Source of the DNA: Elusimicrobiota bacterium
Lineage (GTDB): Bacteria > Elusimicrobiota > Elusimicrobia > Elusimicrobiales > UBA9959
Direction: 5' to 3'
NCBI GenBank assembly: GCA_026388155.1
Contig: JAPLKI010000005.1
Location: 1-64,000, forward strand
DNA: 64,000 nt
The notes under the pieces are model-generated. The model saw only the letters and a program-made list of their open reading frames with translations. It did no database searches and had not been told where the DNA came from. The position numbers were made by a program, and so were the translations under genes. Shown piece after piece: positions 45,584 through 53,866 of this stretch; within the stretch, counting starts at the first letter, position 1, and every line of letters begins with the position of its first letter.

Positions 45584-46693
45584 ATGATTCCAAATCTGGT
45601 AAAACTGCTGTTCCCCGTAAAAGACATAGTGGGTGTTGACATAGGCAGCTATTCCATAAAAATAGTGTGTTTCACGCAGGACAAAAAACACCTTAAGCTC
45701 AAGGCTTGGGGTTATATTCCGCTGGCCATAAAATCGGACGTACCGCCTGAAGAGAAAAAAACCATCATTGCGCAGGAAATCAAAGACTATCTGAAAAAAA
45801 AGAGCATACAGGCCAGGTATGCGGCGGCTTCCGTCTCCGGTAACGCCGTTATAGTGCGCTATGTCAGGCTGCCAAAGCTTTCCCCGAAGGAGCTCGCGCT
45901 GACCATAAATGTGGAGGCCGAACCGTTTATTCCCTTTGACATAAAAGACGTCAACCTCACCTATCATATCCTCGACGACATCATCGAAGAGGGCCAGTCG
46001 AAGATGGAAACGATGCTGGTGGCGGCAAAAAGAGACTCCGTAAACGATAAAATAAACATACTTTTGGCGGCCGGGCTTGAGCCGTTGATAATAGACGTGG
46101 ACTCTTTCGCCCTTGAAACGCTTTACGATAAACTTTATCCGGCTCCGGAGGGCAACGCCGCGCTTATCCTCAATATCGGCCATATGGTGACCAACCTTTC
46201 CATCGTGGCGCAGGGCGTTACCCGCGTGGTGCGCGACATTTTCATTGCCGGCGCCACTTTTGACAAGGCCATCGCAAAAGCTCTTAAGGTGGACGTGCAG
46301 ACCGCCGCCGCGGCAAAGAAGAAAAAATGTCTGCTGGTGTCCGACGAGGATAAAGAGGCGGCCATAGGCGATTTTAACAAGGAAGGTGTTGCCGTTTCCA
46401 GGGCCGCCGCGGGTGTGTTGAAGGATCTGTACACCGAGGTGTCCCGCTCCATAGATTTTTATCTCTCGCAGGGCGCGGAGCATTCCATATCAAAGATATA
46501 TCTCTCCGGCGGCATCGCCAACCTTGCCAACATAGAAAAATTTCTGTCGGTCGGATTCAAGGTGCCGGTGGAAGTGATAAATCCTTTCGCTTTTCTGGGC
46601 GAGCAGGTCAGGAATGTTCCGGCCGATGTGCTGCCCGCGCTCGCTGTGGCAACGGGACTTGCGCTGCGCAGGCTTCAGGACTGGGAAAAATGA
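45584..46693 (+). CDS. pilM: Type IV pilus assembly protein PilM
   Basis: A 369-residue actin-like ATPase fold: VGVDIGSYSIKIVCF at the N-terminus, ALILNIGHMVTNLSIVAQGVTRVVRDIFIAG in the middle phosphate loop, and IYLSGGIANLANIEKFL near residue 305. PilM is cytoplasmic and binds the N-terminus of PilN. It overlaps pilN by four bases (ATGA). Confidence 0.92.
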   Translation: MIPNLVKLLFPVKDIVGVDIGSYSIKIVCFTQDKKHLKLKAWGYIPLAIKSDVPPEEKKTIIAQEIKDYLKKKSIQARYAAASVSGNAVIVRYVRLPKLSPKELALTINVEAEPFIPFDIKDVNLTYHILDDIIEEGQSKMETMLVAAKRDSVNDKINILLAAGLEPLIIDVDSFALETLYDKLYPAPEGNAALILNIGHMVTNLSIVAQGVTRVVRDIFIAGATFDKAIAKALKVDVQTAAAAKKKKCLLVSDEDKEAAIGDFNKEGVAVSRAAAGVLKDLYTEVSRSIDFYLSQGAEHSISKIYLSGGIANLANIEKFLSVGFKVPVEVINPFAFLGEQVRNVPADVLPALAVATGLALRRLQDWEK

Positions 46694-47241
46694 TAAGAAT
46701 AAATCTCATTCCGCCCGGGTATATAGCCAACATTAACCGCAGGGTTATTATTGCCAAGATCGTTCTGGGAGCTGTGCTGGCGTTTGCTGTGGTGACCCTG
46801 CTTTCGCTTTGGCAGATCACGAGGGCGGGGGCTCTTAAATCAACCCTGGCCAAGCGCGAGACGGAACTTCAATCGCTGCAGGGCGATGTTCAAAAGGTAA
46901 ATGCCATAGAAGCGAATATAGCCGAGGTTCAGCGCTACCTTGACGCCATAAACCACATAACCAACGGGCGCTTTATTTACACCAAATTCCTGCAGGAAAC
47001 CGCGCGCGATCTGCCGGCCACTATCTGGTTTACCTCCATAAATACCTCGCTGGCCGGCGATATGATGGGGGTCACCTTCGCGGTTCAATCCCGGTCCGCC
47101 TACGATCTGGCTGACTGGCTCAACGCGCTTGAAACAAAAGCGGGGTATTCCAGCGTTAATCTGAGCGGGATAACGATCGCGAAAAACGACCTGGGAAAGA
47201 TTTTCAGCACCCAGGTTACGCTGAAGTGCGCCACCAAGTAA
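46690..47241 (+). CDS. pilN: Type IV pilus assembly protein PilN
   Basis: A 183-residue bitopic protein. It has the PilM-binding N-terminus MIRINLIPP (the conserved INLLP-like motif), one membrane helix (VLGAVLAFAVVTLLSLWQ) and a periplasmic coiled coil and ferredoxin-like domain. It forms the inner-membrane alignment complex with PilO. Confidence 0.9.
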   Translation: MIRINLIPPGYIANINRRVIIAKIVLGAVLAFAVVTLLSLWQITRAGALKSTLAKRETELQSLQGDVQKVNAIEANIAEVQRYLDAINHITNGRFIYTKFLQETARDLPATIWFTSINTSLAGDMMGVTFAVQSRSAYDLADWLNALETKAGYSSVNLSGITIAKNDLGKIFSTQVTLKCATK

Positions 47242-47245
47242 ACTT

Positions 47246-47797
47246 ATGGACAAGATAAAGCTTACGAAGGAACAGATAACGCAAATAGCGGCGGGCGTGT
47301 TTTTTGGCGGACTTTTTATTTTCGCTTACCTGAATTATTTCTGGCTGCCGCTTTCAAAGACTATAACTGAGAATATCAGTAAGGTCGCTTCACTGGAGAG
47401 CGAAATAAACAAAGCCAAAATGCTGAAGGCGAAGTATAAAGACCTGGAAGCCAAGCTTGAGTCGCTGAAGTCCCAAAAGGAAGCGGCGCAGAAGAAACTG
47501 CCGCATGACAGGAAATTGCCGGACCTGCTGCGCACTATTATCAATTTAAGTAAAGTGTACAAGGTGAACATTCAGTCCATCAGTTCGCCGGCAAGCGGCA
47601 AAGAGGCGTATTTTATCAAGGCTTCATACCAGATAAGCGTACTCTGCGACTATCATGCTTTAGGCCGGTTCATGACAGCCCTGGGGCTTGAGGAGAGGAT
47701 CATGACCACGGAAAACCTGACTATATCGGCCACGCCGGGCTCCGACACCTCGATTTCAGCCTCTTTCACGCTGGTGGTGTTCCAGTATAACGGCTAG
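47246..47797 (+). CDS. pilO: Type IV pilus assembly protein PilO
   Basis: A 183-residue bitopic protein with one N-terminal membrane helix (GVFFGGLFIFAYLNYFWL), a coiled coil (residues 40-85) and a C-terminal domain with LPDLLRTIINLSKVYKVNIQSI and FMTALGLEERIMTTENLTI, typical of PilO. It pairs with PilN in the periplasm. Confidence 0.88.
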   Translation: MDKIKLTKEQITQIAAGVFFGGLFIFAYLNYFWLPLSKTITENISKVASLESEINKAKMLKAKYKDLEAKLESLKSQKEAAQKKLPHDRKLPDLLRTIINLSKVYKVNIQSISSPASGKEAYFIKASYQISVLCDYHALGRFMTALGLEERIMTTENLTISATPGSDTSISASFTLVVFQYNG

Positions 47798-47840
47798 GCC
47801 GTCCGACAAGGCACAGCCATAGGCTAGACAAGGAAATTTT

Positions 47841-48386
47841 ATGCTCCGCTTTTTTTTGTTTTTCATGGTTTTGTCCGCTCCGGCCGGGGCCCGGCCAGCC
47901 GTACCAATTCCGTTGGGCATGGGGACCAAGGGAGCCGTATCGACTCCGGCGGCCGCGGCGGCCCAGGTAGCCGTATCGACTCCGGCGGCCGCAGCGGCCC
48001 AGGTGGCCGTGTCAACTCCGGGAGCCACGGTGGCCCAGCTGTATCCCGGCCTTGGCCGCGATCCGCTGGTTCCTTCCACCGTGTTCGGCGGCCAGGCCGG
48101 ATTGGACCAGGCGCAGAGCAGCCCTGTGACGGTAAGCTCTTTCAGCATTAATAATTTGAGCCTTACCGGCATTATGGAAGATTCCGGCGGCAAACAAGCC
48201 CTGCTTGCCGATATCGTCAACGGCAAGGTTTATACCCTGAAGGCTGGCAGGCTGCTTGACTCTAAAAAAAAGCCGGTTCCCGGAGTGTCCGGGGTTATCA
48301 AGGGTAAGCAGATCATACTTTTAACCAACGATAAAAAGATCCGTCAAATCGATCTTCGCGAGAAAAAACAGACACTGGAGAACTGA
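47841..48386 (+). CDS. pilP: PilP-like pilus protein with a tandem repeat linker
   Basis: A 181-residue exported protein at the pilP position. It has a signal peptide (LFFMVLSAPAGA), then a 12-residue unit AVSTPAAAAAQV repeated about three times (residues 34-70), then a short beta domain with ISINNLSLTGIMEDSGGKQALLADIVNGKVYTLKAGRLL, matching the PilP core that bridges PilNO to PilQ. The repeats form a flexible spacer whose length may vary. It follows pilO by 43 bp and precedes pilQ by two. Confidence 0.75.
   Translation: MLRFFLFFMVLSAPAGARPAVPIPLGMGTKGAVSTPAAAAAQVAVSTPAAAAAQVAVSTPGATVAQLYPGLGRDPLVPSTVFGGQAGLDQAQSSPVTVSSFSINNLSLTGIMEDSGGKQALLADIVNGKVYTLKAGRLLDSKKKPVPGVSGVIKGKQIILLTNDKKIRQIDLREKKQTLEN
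47932..48040 (+). repeat. 36-bp tandem repeat inside pilP
   Basis: About three tandem copies of a 36-bp unit encode AVSTPAAAAAQV (the third is degenerate). The unit length is a multiple of three, so copy changes keep the reading frame. Confidence 0.8.
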
Positions 48387-48388
48387 AA

Positions 48389-50155
48389 ATGAAAAAACCC
48401 CTCTCTTTGCTGGTTATGGCGGTATTTTTAACGCAGAATTTGCCGGTGCTTTACGCTGTTGAAAACGCCACTGTTAAATCGGTCCGCGTATCCGCGGAGA
48501 GCGTTTATATCGCCACCGACAAGCCTGTGAAATACAGGGCTTTTATCATGGGCACGCCGCCAAAACTTGTGGTTGAATTAATGGGTGCGCGCCTGAAAAC
48601 GCTCGAAGATATACCGGTAAACGGCTCGCTCCTTAAAAGGGTGCGTACCGGCCAGTTTCAGACAAGCCCTGTCAGTATTTCCCGTGTGGTCCTTGAACTC
48701 TCTCAAAAAGCGGCTTATGAAATAACCCGCGAGGGAGAGGAACTGGTGGTAATGCTTGGCGGCAGGCCGGCGCAGGCAAAGCCCGCGGTGAAAGACACTC
48801 AGGGCGGAGCGGCTCCTGCCGGAGTGACGGTCATCACGCCCTCCGACAGCGCGGCCCCGGCCAAGCCGGTGGAATTGAAAATGGAGCCGGCGCGGGTTTT
48901 GCCTGAAGATCTTTCAAGAGAAAGCGTGCCGGTCATCACGCCCAAAAAAACACAGCCGGCGCATTCGCCTTCCCGCAGCATCATGGAAAGTCTTTCCCGC
49001 GAGCCGATCAGTTTCGATTATAACGAAGCCAGCGTGCGCGAGGTGATAGGCATGATGGCGGCTAAGGCCGGAGTAAATGTAATTTACTCCGACGATGTTT
49101 CCGGCTCAATAACGATAAACCTTAACAGGGTGCCTTTTGACGAGGCGTTTAAAACCATACTGGACGGGAAAGGCCTTACCGCGCAGCAGGTGGGGGACAA
49201 TATTTTAAGGATAGCCACCCCGCAGACTTTTATGGCCGAGCAGAAAAAAGCCATGCTCCAGACCAGGATATTTTTTCTCAACTACTCCAAAGCCGCCGAA
49301 GTGAAAGTTCAGGTGGAAGCCGTTACCGCAGCCGAAAACCGCACAGCCCACTGTGTGGTGGACCTGGCCAATAACGCGCTTATCATCACCGACACTCCCA
49401 TGGGTCTTGAAGGAACGGCCCGCCTGCTTAAGAACCTGGATCGCGTACCCAAACAGGTGATGATAGAGGTGAAACTGGTGGAGGTAACGCTTGACAACTC
49501 TTTCGAACTGGGAGTGGACTGGAATTTTGCAAACAAGACTAACGGCACTTCCGGCGAGGTTTATATGGCCGGACCGACGCCCGGAGCCGGAACGATGGCC
49601 GGCTCTTTCACACTGGGAAAGGTCCTCGCTAATTCCTCGTTCAACGCGGTCATATCCGCCGCCGTTAAGAAGAACAAAGCCAAGATCCTTTCAGACCCGA
49701 AAGTGGCCACTTTGAACAATAAAGAGGCCAGTATAGATATCACGGATCAGACTTCCTATGACCAGCAGACAGTTACCAACGTCAGCGGCGTGAACACCAT
49801 TACCCATGCATTCTCTAACGTTGTCACCGGCATAACTCTTAAGGTGACGCCTACAATAAATTCGGACGGCCGTATTACCATGCATATCGTCCCTTCAGTA
49901 AGCCAGCCCAGCGCCGGACTTCCCGGTGCGCCTCCCAATGTCGCCACCAGGGGCACCGATACCAACGTGGTAGTGCGCGATGGAGAGACCATAGTCATTG
50001 GCGGGCTGATACATGATAACCAGGCGGATGTGGTTTATAAAATACCCATTTTGGGCGATATCCCGCTGCTTGGCTATGTCTTCAGGAAAAAGAGCGTTAC
50101 CAGAACCAGAGTGGAACTGCTTATTTTTGTGACTCCGACAGTTATAGCGGATTAG
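48389..50155 (+). CDS. pilQ: Type IV pilus secretin PilQ
   Basis: A 588-residue outer-membrane secretin. It has a signal peptide (LLVMAVFLTQNLPVLYA), an AMIN domain (about residues 25-120) that binds peptidoglycan, a Pro/Ala linker, an N0/STN domain (ISFDYNEASVREVIGMMAAKAGVNVIYSDDVSGSITINLNRVP, near 205-255), an N1-like domain and the secretin core ending IVIGGLIHDNQADVVYKIPILGDIPLLGYVFRKKSVTRTRVELLIFVTPTVI. It forms the ring through which the pilus leaves the cell. Confidence 0.93.
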   Translation: MKKPLSLLVMAVFLTQNLPVLYAVENATVKSVRVSAESVYIATDKPVKYRAFIMGTPPKLVVELMGARLKTLEDIPVNGSLLKRVRTGQFQTSPVSISRVVLELSQKAAYEITREGEELVVMLGGRPAQAKPAVKDTQGGAAPAGVTVITPSDSAAPAKPVELKMEPARVLPEDLSRESVPVITPKKTQPAHSPSRSIMESLSREPISFDYNEASVREVIGMMAAKAGVNVIYSDDVSGSITINLNRVPFDEAFKTILDGKGLTAQQVGDNILRIATPQTFMAEQKKAMLQTRIFFLNYSKAAEVKVQVEAVTAAENRTAHCVVDLANNALIITDTPMGLEGTARLLKNLDRVPKQVMIEVKLVEVTLDNSFELGVDWNFANKTNGTSGEVYMAGPTPGAGTMAGSFTLGKVLANSSFNAVISAAVKKNKAKILSDPKVATLNNKEASIDITDQTSYDQQTVTNVSGVNTITHAFSNVVTGITLKVTPTINSDGRITMHIVPSVSQPSAGLPGAPPNVATRGTDTNVVVRDGETIVIGGLIHDNQADVVYKIPILGDIPLLGYVFRKKSVTRTRVELLIFVTPTVIAD

Positions 50156-50194
50156 CCCTAAAATCGCGGTTGACGGGGAACCCGCCAGGCATCG

Positions 50195-50275
50195 GGACAG
50201 CTGGACGGCTAGGCAGCTAAAATGCGGAATACCTAAAAAGCCGTCCAGCCGGCAGTCAAGCTGCCCCGCATTAAC
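50195..50275 (+). repeat. Palindromic word array (GGACGGCTAGGCAGCT)
   Basis: GACAGCTGGACGGCTAGGCAGCT on the left faces AGCCGTCCAGCCGGCAGTCAAGCTG on the right, giving complementary arms of degenerate words like those at 20895-20955. Confidence 0.5.
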
Positions 50276-50284
50276 CCGAGGGAC

Positions 50285-50363
50285 GGTCGTTTGCGGGCCA
50301 GTGGTGCTGTCCGCGACTGAGGCCTTTGGCCGTCCGCCATAGGTCTTGATACGGCACCTCCAG
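50285..50363 (+). repeat. Shuffled-block repeat, copy B
   Basis: Block X (GGTCGTTTGCGGGCCAG, 50285-50301), block Y (GCTGTCCGCGAC, 50306-50317) and block Z (ACGGCACCTCCAG, 50351-50363). Copy A has the order X-Z-Y on the opposite strand. Confidence 0.55.
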
Positions 50364-50470
50364 AGGATTGAAGGATGAGGCAAAGAACACATCAAAGGCA
50401 AAAATTGTTTTTTCATTCCTTCTCCCTTATCACTCATCCCTCCGGATCCCGACCGGGGAATTTGGGCTAG

Positions 50471-51646
50471 ATGCTTGTCTTTCCGTTCTTTTCTGTCCTG
50501 GCTTTTGCCCCGCTTCTACAGGGCCTCTTTGATTTTCCTCTCCAAACCGCCTTCCAGGCGATAATATTTTTTTCCTGCCTTTTATGGTTTTTGTCCGCGC
50601 TAAAGCACGCTCAATTGCCGTCTGATTTGTTGTCAAGGCGCCAGTTGGCTTGCGCTCCTGTGCTCCTGTGCTCCTGTGTTCTTGCCGTTCTGGCGCTTTC
50701 CTTTTTTTCCATGTTCGCAAGCCCGGTGCGGGCGCTGGTGTGGCCCGAGTGGGGCAATTTAGCGGCCGGGCTCCTGATTTTTATTTTTTCCGGCTTTCTT
50801 CGCCCTGAAGAGCGTAACAGAACAGACCGCGCTCTGCGGATCGCGGCCTGGGGAACGGCGGCCCTTGCCGGCGTTCAAGCCCTCGTTTTAAAAAGTCCGC
50901 AGGTCTCCGCTTCTCTCACAAACCCGAATGCCCTCGCGCTTTTCGTGGTAATGCTTTTGCCTTTGGCGGCGTCCTGGAAAGACTGGTGGCTTGCCGGAGC
51001 TTTACTGGTGCTTTTGATCTGGACGCAATCCGCGGGCGCGGCTATCGCGCTGATCTCCGCCGCCGGCTTTTACATGCATCAGTCGTTCGGGCGCGCTGAG
51101 TTGAAAAAAAATCTGCCGATTTTTGTCCTGCTCGCCATAGCGCTTGTCCTGGTGATTTCCCAGGTTCCGACGCAGTCATTCATCCACCGCCTTCTTTGGT
51201 GGAAAAGCGCCGTGCTGATGTTTCTCTCTAATCCATTTTTGGGTTTCGGCCATGCCGCTTTTACGTTCGTCTATCCCGCTTACAGGGGGGCGATACCCGG
51301 CGACATCGGTTCAATTTACGCCCACAGTTATTATCTTGAATTTCTGGCTGAAAACGGGCTTTTTTGCGCCGCGCTCTGGTTCGGGCTTTTGGTTTATGCG
51401 GTTAAAAAAAAGACGGGACTGGCGAAATATTCGCTTATTGCCGCCCTGGCCCACGGTGTAATTGACTTCGGGCTTTCAGTGCCGGCTAATTTTTGGATTT
51501 TCTGCTACCTCGCGGCGCCGGACAACCGGGAGCACAGGAGCACAGGAGCACAGGAGCACAAGCGCACAAGTAAGAGGCGGGCTGGCCTTTTCAGCAGCCG
51601 CGACCGTGCTCGCCGCGGCCTGGCTGAATTTGTGTTTTACGCATAA
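50471..51646 (+). CDS. O-antigen ligase/Wzy-like membrane protein, frame broken before its TPR tail
   Basis: As read, 391 residues. About eleven membrane helices and a periplasmic loop with LTNPNALALFVVMLLPL, FLGFGHAAFTFVYPAYRG and YAHSYYLEFLAENGLF fit the O-antigen ligase/Wzy_C family (the last is the conserved HNxYL-like motif). After residue 352 (LAAPDN) the frame enters an octamer array and translates to a hydrophilic tail REHRSTGAQEHKRTSKRR that is not family-like. The expected continuation, a membrane helix and TPR region, is in the +1 frame at 51570-51971. Insertion of one octamer would restore the fusion. Confidence 0.75.
   Translation: MLVFPFFSVLAFAPLLQGLFDFPLQTAFQAIIFFSCLLWFLSALKHAQLPSDLLSRRQLACAPVLLCSCVLAVLALSFFSMFASPVRALVWPEWGNLAAGLLIFIFSGFLRPEERNRTDRALRIAAWGTAALAGVQALVLKSPQVSASLTNPNALALFVVMLLPLAASWKDWWLAGALLVLLIWTQSAGAAIALISAAGFYMHQSFGRAELKKNLPIFVLLAIALVLVISQVPTQSFIHRLLWWKSAVLMFLSNPFLGFGHAAFTFVYPAYRGAIPGDIGSIYAHSYYLEFLAENGLFCAALWFGLLVYAVKKKTGLAKYSLIAALAHGVIDFGLSVPANFWIFCYLAAPDNREHRSTGAQEHKRTSKRRAGLFSSRDRARRGLAEFVFYA
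50655..50678 (+). repeat. Octamer array, left arm (CTCCTGTG x3)
   Basis: Three perfect tandem copies of CTCCTGTG lie inside the ligase coding sequence (residues about 62-70). They are the reverse complement of the array at 51530-51569. Confidence 0.85.
51530..51569 (+). repeat. Octamer array, right arm (GAGCACAG x3 plus two degenerate)
   Basis: GAGCACAG three times (51530-51553), then GAGCACAA and GCGCACAA. The unit of eight bases is not a multiple of three, so gain or loss shifts the reading frame at the ligase-TPR junction. Confidence 0.85.
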
Positions 51647-51971
51647 TCGGGCTTTGCGCGCGCAGGCGGCCGCCGTTTCATTTTACGCCGGGCGGGATTT
51701 TACGGCCGCTGAAAATAAATTTAAAAAAGCCCTTGAAATTGAAAACGGCCCGGCGCCGCTTGAGGCGCTTGGAGAAATAGAATTCCGGCTCGCTTCCGAA
51801 AGAAAAGACAAGGGGGCGCTTTTTTCCGCCGCCGTGTTTTTTGAGCGCGCGCTTATTCTAAACCCCTACAGCGCGTCAGCGTACAGGAATCTGGCCGCTG
51901 TTTACCGCGCGGCAGGGGAAGATAAACTGCTAAAGGGCCTTGAGGAAAGAAAAAAGAGGATATTCAGATGA
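51570..51971 (+). pseudogene. Out-of-frame TPR tail of the ligase
   Basis: About 133 codons in the +1 frame relative to the ligase: VRGGLAFSAAATVLAAAWLNLCF forms a membrane helix, then TPR-like helices (AAENKFKKALEIENGPAPLEALGEIEF, FFERALILNPYSASAYRNLAAVYRAAGE). It has no credible start codon of its own. The neighbouring gene at 51968 encodes the same arrangement (membrane domain plus TPR) in one frame, supporting the view that this is the separated C-terminal part of the upstream ligase. Its stop overlaps the next start. Confidence 0.65.
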
Positions 51972-53866
51972 GCGCCGCGAAGACGCTGTTGAAAGAAAAG
52001 GTCCGGGGCTGCGCTCCGGCTTTCTTTCTGCTGTTTGCCTGCTCCCTTTCAGGCCTCAGGGGCGCCATGAGCTGGGAGGTGTTCGCGCTGGCGGTTTTTT
52101 GCCTGGCTGTTTTTTTCAGAGAGGAAGGCTTCGCGCTCCCGGGCGGACTCTGGCCGTGGTTCTTCGGCTGGCTCGGTATCGCTTCGGTTTTTTCACTTGA
52201 GCCGCTTAATTCGCTGTCCCAGTTCTCAAAATATCTGGTTTTCGCGTTTTTTCTCTCTTTAACTTCCCAGTGCGGCAAAACCTCAGTCTCTGACAGTGTC
52301 ATGGGCGCAGAAACGGGGAGGGCCCCGCACTTTGGCCCTTTCGGAAAAAGTGCGGGGGGGCCCTGGCTGCTAGCGCTTTTTGGCGCCGCGCTGATCTGCG
52401 CTTTTGTCGTTTTTTATCAGCGGCTCTCGGGTGCCGGAGTTTACGGTGTTTCCGGCTTCAACCCTAACTATTGCGCGGCTTTCATGGCCGGGGCTTTTGC
52501 AGCCGCGTGGGTATTTATGTTTTCAGCCGCGGACGGCGCCATAGGCCCGCGGCAGACCCCGCACTTTGGCCCTTTCGGAAAAAGTGCGGGGCAGGCCAGT
52601 GTCCCGGAAAAAGAAATCAGGCATAAAATGTTTTATGGTCTGCTTTCCGCGGTTTTCATTTCAGGAATAATCGCCGCCAATTCCCGCGGGGCGCTTATGG
52701 CTTCAATAGTCGCCGCCGCGGCCTGGCTTATAACAAGTAAAAAATGGCGGGTTCTGCTTTATCTGGCCGCCGCGCTCTCTTTGACAGCGGCGCTTTTCCC
52801 CGAGGAATGGCTTTCTTTTTTGTTTAAAGCTGAAGATCCCCGGGCCTACGCGCGCGTTTGGATATGGGGCAGCGCCCTTGAAGCCGCGCTCGCCCGGCCC
52901 TTCTTCGGCTTTGGCCCCGGGCTGTTCGAACGGGCCTTTGAACTTTTTAAGTTTCCTTATTTCAACGGTATTTCATACTACGGTCATTCCACCATTCACG
53001 CCCATAGCGAGGTTTTGAATCTGGCGGCCGAGGCCGGCCTCCCCGCCGCCGTTCTTTTTCTTGGGGCGGTGTTTTATTCCGTTAAAGAAAAAAGCCGCGA
53101 TGCCTTTGCGGCGGCTATGAAATTCTGCGCGCTCGCGCTTCTGGTCCAGGGGACTTTTGATATAGTGTTATATTCAGGGGCGGTGTCGCTTTTATTCTTT
53201 GGTTCCCTCGGCTTTGCCGCCGGCGGGCCCCGGCACGAAGGCGCTTGCGGAAAATCGACCGGGCGATCGCGGCCCATATTGCTTATCTTCGGCGTTTTAT
53301 GTGTTTTGAGCCTTGCTTCGCGGGTTATTTTTGAGCGGGATTTCTCCCTGGCCCTGCGGCCCGGAGCGGACCCGGCGCAAAGCGCGGCGGCGCTTCGGCG
53401 GGCCCTGGTTTTTGCCCCTTATGATAAAGACCTGCTTCTTCGGGCCGCGCGGGCGCGGCTGCTGTCATCCGGCAATTACGCTTACGCGGCGGCCTTTGTT
53501 GAAAACGCTGCCGTCTTTTGCCCGAAAGATCCGAGGTTCCCGTATCTTGCGGCCGAGGCCTTCATTTACGGCGCTAACGCTCCGGCGGCTTATAGCAGGC
53601 TTGATAAGGCTCTTGTTCTTGAGCCGGAGTTCCTGGCGGCGAGGGTTGCTTTGGCCCGCCTGCTTTATTCCGACGGCAAATTAAAGGCCGCGGCCGCGCA
53701 GGCCGCTATCGCAGAAAAAACAGCCTCGCAAAGCCGGCGGCAGTACTCCGTTTACGACATGCTGCTTATAAACTTTGATCTGGAAGCCTTTAAGGACTTA
53801 AAAAAAGAAATATGGAAGAAAAGAGCGGTTGGGAAAAATATTGTTTCAGGCAGACCGGCTCGATAA
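51968..53866 (+). CDS. O-antigen ligase/Wzy-like membrane protein with TPR tail
   Basis: A 632-residue fused protein with about twelve membrane helices, the ligase-type region GFNPNYCAAFMAGAFAAAW, FFGFGPGLFERAFELFKFP and the conserved STIHAHSEVLNLAAEAGLPAAVLFLG near residue 340, then a C-terminal TPR region (about 450-615: AALRRALVFAPYDKDLLLRAARARL, ALVLEPEFLAARVALARLL). Three short loops (HFGPFGKSAG near 119-131 and 197-209; HEGACGKSTG near 422) come from palindromic DNA elements inserted in frame. Likely roles are glycan ligation or pilin/protein glycosylation. It overlaps the phospholipase gene by 55 bases. Confidence 0.8.
   Translation: MSAAKTLLKEKVRGCAPAFFLLFACSLSGLRGAMSWEVFALAVFCLAVFFREEGFALPGGLWPWFFGWLGIASVFSLEPLNSLSQFSKYLVFAFFLSLTSQCGKTSVSDSVMGAETGRAPHFGPFGKSAGGPWLLALFGAALICAFVVFYQRLSGAGVYGVSGFNPNYCAAFMAGAFAAAWVFMFSAADGAIGPRQTPHFGPFGKSAGQASVPEKEIRHKMFYGLLSAVFISGIIAANSRGALMASIVAAAAWLITSKKWRVLLYLAAALSLTAALFPEEWLSFLFKAEDPRAYARVWIWGSALEAALARPFFGFGPGLFERAFELFKFPYFNGISYYGHSTIHAHSEVLNLAAEAGLPAAVLFLGAVFYSVKEKSRDAFAAAMKFCALALLVQGTFDIVLYSGAVSLLFFGSLGFAAGGPRHEGACGKSTGRSRPILLIFGVLCVLSLASRVIFERDFSLALRPGADPAQSAAALRRALVFAPYDKDLLLRAARARLLSSGNYAYAAAFVENAAVFCPKDPRFPYLAAEAFIYGANAPAAYSRLDKALVLEPEFLAARVALARLLYSDGKLKAAAAQAAIAEKTASQSRRQYSVYDMLLINFDLEAFKDLKKEIWKKRAVGKNIVSGRPAR
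52323..52357 (+). repeat. In-frame palindromic insert, copy 1
   Basis: CCCCGCACTTT pairs perfectly with AAAGTGCGGGG around GGCCCTTTCGGAA. Encodes PHFGPFGKSAG. Confidence 0.8.
52557..52591 (+). repeat. In-frame palindromic insert, copy 2
   Basis: Same 35-base palindrome as copy 1, identical in sequence and in the same codon phase, 234 bp downstream in the same gene. Confidence 0.8.
53227..53265 (+). repeat. In-frame palindromic insert, diverged copy 3
   Basis: CGGCACGAAGGCGCTTGCGG then AAAATCGACCGGG aligns codon by codon with copies 1 and 2 (HEGACGKSTG against HFGPFGKSAG). The palindrome is decayed. Confidence 0.5.

Larger units (their letters stand above)
50156..50470. other. 315-bp gap: word palindrome plus shuffled-block repeat
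   Basis: No gene. It holds a palindromic word array (50195-50275) and the shuffled-block repeat copy B (50285-50363), followed by about 100 bases with no recognisable signal. Confidence 0.5.

Noticed and set aside
45572-46483. 303-residue minus-strand frame over pilM
   Set aside because: Antisense shadow of pilM; histidine- and tyrosine-rich composition typical of a non-coding frame, no family.
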